The position numbers and the translations under genes are program-made. From assembly GCA_945952585.1 (NCBI GenBank), contig CAMFII010000002.1:248001-312000 (forward strand): a DNA stretch of 64,000 bases, read 5' to 3'. The DNA comes from an uncultured Rhodobacter sp. GTDB taxonomy: Bacteria > Pseudomonadota > Alphaproteobacteria > Rhodobacterales > Rhodobacteraceae. The first letter of the stretch is position 1. Each line of letters starts with the position of its first letter. Shown here piece by piece: positions 60,555 through 64,000 of this stretch. Under the pieces are notes generated by a model that ran no database searches, was not told the origin of the DNA, and worked only from the letters and a program-made list of their open reading frames with translations.

Positions 60555-61093
60555 GCCGAATTGACGAAAGCATGGCCTTCGTTCCGGTCCGCATCGCCGT
60601 TCTGACCGTGTCCGATACGCGCACGCCGGCCGAGGATCGCTCGGGCGACACGCTGGTCGAGCGGCTGACCGGCGCCGGGCATGTGCTGGCGGACCGGGCC
60701 ATCGAAAGCGATGACCGCGCCGCGATCGCCGCGCATCTGCGCCGCTGGTGCGCCGATCCGCAGATCGACGTGATCCTGACCACGGGCGGCACCGGCCTGA
60801 CCGGACGCGACGTGACGGTCGAGGCGCATCGCGACGTCTACGAGAAAGAGATCGAAGCCTTCGCCACCGTCTTTACGATGGTTTCCATGCAGAAGATCGG
60901 CACCTCGGCGGTTCAGTCGCGGGCGACCGGGGGCGTGGCGCAGGGCACCTACCTCTTTGCGCTGCCGGGGAGCCCCGGGGCCTGCCGCGATGCCTGGGAC
61001 GAGATCCTGAAATGGCAACTCGACATCCGCCACCGGCCCTGCAACTTCGTCGAAATCATGCCGCGGCTCGAAGAACACAAGCGGCGCAAGTAG
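60551..61093 (+). CDS. moaB: Molybdenum cofactor protein MoaB (MogA-like)
   Basis: 180 residues. MPT-binding fold: RIAVLTVSDTRTPAEDRSGD, ILTTGGTGLTGRDVTVEA and GTYLFALPGSPGACRDAWDEI. It adenylates molybdopterin or a related step in molybdenum cofactor synthesis. Start overlaps the glycosylase stop (ATGA). Confidence 0.92.
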   Translation: MSRIDESMAFVPVRIAVLTVSDTRTPAEDRSGDTLVERLTGAGHVLADRAIESDDRAAIAAHLRRWCADPQIDVILTTGGTGLTGRDVTVEAHRDVYEKEIEAFATVFTMVSMQKIGTSAVQSRATGGVAQGTYLFALPGSPGACRDAWDEILKWQLDIRHRPCNFVEIMPRLEEHKRRK

Positions 61094-61096
61094 CGG

Positions 61097-61891
61097 TCAG
61101 TCGGCGGGGCAACCGCGGATTTCGACCGCACGGTCGGGGCCCAGCACCGTCACGGTCAGGTTGCGCCGGTCCAGCGCAATCGGCGCGCCCGAATCCGAAA
61201 CCATGTCAGCCGAAGCAACGAGCGTGCCGCCCTTGCGGGTCACGGCCGCGTCTGACACCCAGACCGGAACCGGGCCCGGTTCGAACACGACGGTTTCCTT
61301 GCCGCCAAGCGGCGGCAGCGACATGTGGGCTGTAATCGTCAGACCGTCATTCGACGGCGAGACTTCGCAGGAAATCCCGTCTACGCCGGCCTTGTCCGCC
61401 GGGATCGGTTGATCCGCGAGGGCGGCCTTGATGAGCGGATCGGACTGTCCAGTGCCTGAAAGCTCTGCCTCGACGCTGACGCTGGCCGGCATGCAGATGT
61501 CGTTGCAGACACCCAGGTCGATCGTCGCATTCAGCCGGATCGGCTTGGAGGGGTCGCTTGGTGTCAGTTCCAGCGGCAGGACGAGATGCTTCTTGTAGCC
61601 GATGGACTGCATCCCGTTCAGGTCGAAGACCTGGGGCCGTGGCCAGTGGAACCGGACGCCCTCGAGGTTTTCCGAGCCCGACCAGTCGAATGCCGGGGGG
61701 ATGCCGGCATCGCCGGGGCTGCGCCAGTAGGTCTTCCAGTCCGGCGCCAGATCCAGCGCCAGCGCGGCCATGCGCCGCCCGTCGGCCATCTGCCAGCCGG
61801 GCAGAAGTCGGGCCTGCAACACCTCCGACGCGGTTTGCGCGGCGGCGGGCAGGGCGGTCAAGCCAAGGGTGATGAGGGTTCTCAGCAGCAT
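61097..61891 (-). CDS. Periplasmic protein with a DsbD N-terminal-like domain
   Basis: 264 residues. Signal peptide (MLLRTLITLGLTALPAAAQTA) then a DsbD-alpha/ScsB-like beta-sandwich: GWQMADGRRMAALALDLAPDWKTYWRSPGDAGIPPAFDW, and the cysteine pair VCNDICMPASV. Thiol transfer in the periplasm is likely. It lacks the membrane and thioredoxin domains of full DsbD, so it needs another electron donor. Divergent from yqgE. Confidence 0.82.
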   Translation of the reverse strand: MLLRTLITLGLTALPAAAQTASEVLQARLLPGWQMADGRRMAALALDLAPDWKTYWRSPGDAGIPPAFDWSGSENLEGVRFHWPRPQVFDLNGMQSIGYKKHLVLPLELTPSDPSKPIRLNATIDLGVCNDICMPASVSVEAELSGTGQSDPLIKAALADQPIPADKAGVDGISCEVSPSNDGLTITAHMSLPPLGGKETVVFEPGPVPVWVSDAAVTRKGGTLVASADMVSDSGAPIALDRRNLTVTVLGPDRAVEIRGCPAD

Positions 61892-62005
61892 GAGCCCTGA
61901 TATGGGGCCAGCCGCATCCGGGGTGAAATCACATTCGGGCGACAAGTGGTGAGGTGTTGCAACATTGCCCTTGAGCCGTGCCGGACCGACGCCCATCTTG
62001 GTCGC

Positions 62006-62566
62006 ATGAGTCTCGATCTGGCAGGTAAGCTTCTGGTTGCGATGCCCGGCATGGGTGATCCTCGCTTCGAGCGGAGCGTTATCCTGATCTGCGCCTATTC
62101 GGACGAGGGCGCCATGGGGCTGGTCGTGAACAAGCCCGTTCCCGAACTGAGCTTCGGCAGCCTGCTCGACCAGCTCAATATTCCCCGTGTGCCTGAAGGG
62201 CGCGACATCAGGGTCCATCTCGGCGGACCGGTCGAGCGGGGCCGCGGTTTCGTGCTACACTCGCCGGACTGGTGGGCTGACAAGGCAACGATGGATGTTC
62301 CCGGCGGATTGGGCATGACCGCCACGCTGGACGTACTTGCCGCAATCGCCCGGGGCGACGGCCCGGAATCGGCCCTGCTGGCGCTTGGTTATTCCGGTTG
62401 GGGGCCGGGTCAGCTTGAGGCCGAGATCGGACGAAATGACTGGCTGACCGCCGATGCTCCCGCGGATCTGGTCTTCTCGGCGGACGACGGCGGGAAATGG
62501 TCCAAGGCACTCCGCGCGATGGGCATCGACCCGCTGACGCTGTCGTCGGCCGCGGGCCGGGCCTGA
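62006..62566 (+). CDS. yqgE: YqgE/AlgH family protein
   Basis: 186 residues. Typical start MSLDLAGKLLVAMPGMGDPRFERSVILICAYSDEGAMGLVVNKP, then HLGGPVERGRGFVLHSPDW and LGYSGWGPGQLEAEIGRNDWL. Linked by name to alginate regulation in Pseudomonas, but the molecular role is unknown. Start at 62006. A weak TTGAGC (61971) with CATCTT (61994) could be its promoter. Confidence 0.9.
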   Translation: MSLDLAGKLLVAMPGMGDPRFERSVILICAYSDEGAMGLVVNKPVPELSFGSLLDQLNIPRVPEGRDIRVHLGGPVERGRGFVLHSPDWWADKATMDVPGGLGMTATLDVLAAIARGDGPESALLALGYSGWGPGQLEAEIGRNDWLTADAPADLVFSADDGGKWSKALRAMGIDPLTLSSAAGRA

Positions 62567-62567
62567 A

Positions 62568-64000
62568 TCACTCCCCGTAGGGCACCCAGATCGTCTTGAC
62601 CTCGGTCGCCGCGCGCAGGAAGGCGCGGCCTTCGCCCTCGGTCGTCCAGTCGCGGGCGCGGCCATAGTTGACCCAAGTCCGCTTGAGATTGCTGGCGGCT
62701 TCCTTCTCGATGAGCCCCGAGATGTCGGAAGCCGAGAACGACCAGACCGCATCGACGTCCATGTGACCCGCCAGCGTCTTCGCCAGTTCCGCATGACCGC
62801 CGGTGACGATGTTCACCACGCCGCCCGGCACGTCAGAAGTGTCGAGCACTTGGTAGAGGTCGGTCGCGGCCAGCGGGAAGGCCTCGGACGGCACCAGGAT
62901 CGCCGCGTTTCCCATGGCAATGGCCGGGGCCATCAGGCTGACGAGGCCCAGAAGCGGCGCCTCGTCGGGGCAGAGCGCGCCGATAACGCCGACCGGCTCG
63001 TTCATTGCCAGGGCCACGCCGCGGATCGGCACTGACTTCGCCACGCCATCATATTTGTCTGCCCAGGCGGCATAGGTGAAAAGCCGCTGGATCGACGCGG
63101 CCACCTCAGCCTCGCCTGACCGCCCCGTCATGTCGCGCAGCCGCGCGGCGAATTCGGCTGAACGGGCGGAGAGGTTCTCGGCAATGTAATAGATCACCTG
63201 GGCGCGGTTATGGCCGGTGGCCTTGCCCCAGCCCTTGGCGGCATGGGCAGCCTCGACCGCGTTGCGGATGTCCTTGCGGTTGCCGACACCGACATGGCCG
63301 AGGAGCTTGCCCCTGGGCGACCATATCGCCTTGGAATATCCGCCATCGGGCCGCGCCTGCTTGCCCCCGACATAGAGTTTGGCGGTGCGGTCGATGCCCT
63401 CGACGATCACGTCCTTCGGGGCGGGGACGGCGGCGACGGGTTTCAACGCCTTGGCGCTGCCGGCGGGCTTGAGATAGGCCATGAGCCCCTCCCATTCGCC
63501 TTCGCGGCCAAAGCCCGACTCGCGCACACCACCGAACCCGGCAGCGGCGTCGAAGAGGTTCGTCGCGTTCACCCAGACGACGCCCGCCTTGATCTTGGGC
63601 GCGATGTCGAGCGCGAGGTTGACGTTCTCGGTCCAGACGCTGGCGGCCAGGCCGTAGCGGGTGTTGTTGGCCAGCGCCACAGCCTCTTCAGGCGTGCGGA
63701 AGGTCATCGAGACGAGGACCGGGCCGAAGATTTCCTCCTGCATCAACCGCGACGAGGCGGAGAGGCCGGTGATGAGCGTCGGCGGGTAGAAGCATCCCGC
63801 GGGCACGGGCGTTGCGGCCCGGTAGACCTCGCCCTCGGCATTGCCGTCGACCATCGCCGTGATGGTGGCAAGTTGGATCGGGTCCACCACCGCGCCCACG
63901 TCGATGCACTTGTCCAGCGGATCGCCGATCCGCAGGCCGTCCATCCGCCGCTTGAGCTTCTGGTGGAACCGCTCGGCCACACCTTCCTGCACCAGAAGGC
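62568..64000 (-). CDS. Partial double aldehyde dehydrogenase (5' end outside window)
   Basis: At least 476 residues, open to the window edge. The visible part begins inside the C-terminal half of one aldehyde dehydrogenase domain (EEIFGPVLVSMTFRTPEEAVALAN, NATNLFDAAAGFGGVRESGFGREGEWEG), then a second dehydrogenase-like domain from about 205 (KLYVGGKQARPDGGYSKAIWSPRGKLLGHV...). The second domain lacks the usual catalytic Cys segment and ends after the Rossmann part, so it looks like a pseudo-domain. The upstream domain's active site is outside the window. Gene neighbours off-window would name it. Confidence 0.85.
   Translation of the reverse strand, partial: LLVQEGVAERFHQKLKRRMDGLRIGDPLDKCIDVGAVVDPIQLATITAMVDGNAEGEVYRAATPVPAGCFYPPTLITGLSASSRLMQEEIFGPVLVSMTFRTPEEAVALANNTRYGLAASVWTENVNLALDIAPKIKAGVVWVNATNLFDAAAGFGGVRESGFGREGEWEGLMAYLKPAGSAKALKPVAAVPAPKDVIVEGIDRTAKLYVGGKQARPDGGYSKAIWSPRGKLLGHVGVGNRKDIRNAVEAAHAAKGWGKATGHNRAQVIYYIAENLSARSAEFAARLRDMTGRSGEAEVAASIQRLFTYAAWADKYDGVAKSVPIRGVALAMNEPVGVIGALCPDEAPLLGLVSLMAPAIAMGNAAILVPSEAFPLAATDLYQVLDTSDVPGGVVNIVTGGHAELAKTLAGHMDVDAVWSFSASDISGLIEKEAASNLKRTWVNYGRARDWTTEGEGRAFLRAATEVKTIWVPYGE

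Noticed and set aside
1..64000. tRNA, rRNA, SRP RNA, tmRNA, CRISPR arrays or insertion sequences
   Set aside because: No cloverleaf, repeat-spacer array, transposase or long terminal inverted repeats were seen; a covariance-model scan would be needed to exclude small RNAs.

Overview
The window is about 64 kb of high-GC, densely packed chromosome from an alphaproteobacterium, almost certainly a member of the Rhodobacteraceae. The evidence is gene order and gene type: ffh - acetyltransferase - chorismate mutase - rpsP - rimM - trmD - rplS - rpmE, an atpI-B-E-F'-F operon encoding two different b-type subunits, mipZ for division-plane control, a TrmD with an N-terminal extension, a catalytically dead PyrC-type dihydroorotase near pyrB, and DUF5928 and zf-CHCC proteins. 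I see no tRNA, rRNA, CRISPR array, insertion sequence or phage gene, and no gene-free stretch longer than 300 bases. The gene at each edge is cut by the window.

Layout: 1-770, a partial gene and a membrane protein. 978-7545, the SRP, ribosomal and tRNA-modification block, with a tandem GNAT gene and an unrelated membrane protein inserted. 7652-10904, a secreted protein, mipZ, a malonyl-CoA synthetase and an ArsR regulator. 11132-13702, the ATP synthase Fo operon. 13760-17224, a FadR-type regulator, Ogt-type DNA repair, nth and a PfkB sugar kinase. 17294-20747, a sulfotransferase divergent from a branching glycosyltransferase, then HIT and DUF1203 genes. 20766-26517, small orphan genes around polA. 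26601-33380, a four-gene MoxR/DUF58/DUF4159/VWA-like operon. 34160-38074, glcDEF for glycolate oxidation. 38123-39765, two tandem secreted trypsin-like proteases. 39901-40365, a small heat-shock protein gene with an apparent RNA thermometer. 40428-48133, a CNNM/CorC transporter, a Crp-type regulator divergent from an arylsulfatase, a secreted HAD phosphatase, a cupin, gabD and an alpha/beta hydrolase. 48215-53119, an OmpA-like protein with a small coiled-coil partner, ubiA, rsmE and a membrane protein. 53183-64000, gshA, DUF805, plsY, the dead dihydroorotase, a PH-like protein, a frameshifted outer-membrane protein, pyrB, a uracil-DNA glycosylase, moaB, a DsbD-alpha-like protein, yqgE and a partial double aldehyde dehydrogenase.

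Most genes are housekeeping. The best leads are in the DNA between and inside them. (1) A RpoH-like promoter and a multi-hairpin 5' leader before hsp20, ending in a helix that fits the ROSE thermometer rule of a single bulged G opposite the Shine-Dalgarno. (2) A 20-bp palindrome, GAATTTTC-NNNN-GAAAATTC, present three times after ffh; one copy is translated in frame as EFSCENS between two acetyltransferase domains, resembling a peptide-coding palindromic element. (3) A dispersed intergenic box (GGATAYTT...CAGAA) next to GC hairpins at three loci. (4) Hairpins that may set expression inside operons: one hides a Shine-Dalgarno between rimM and trmD, another lies between atpE and atpF'. (5) Operator-like inverted repeats at arsR, glcD and the arylsulfatase gene. 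All are pattern-based and untested.
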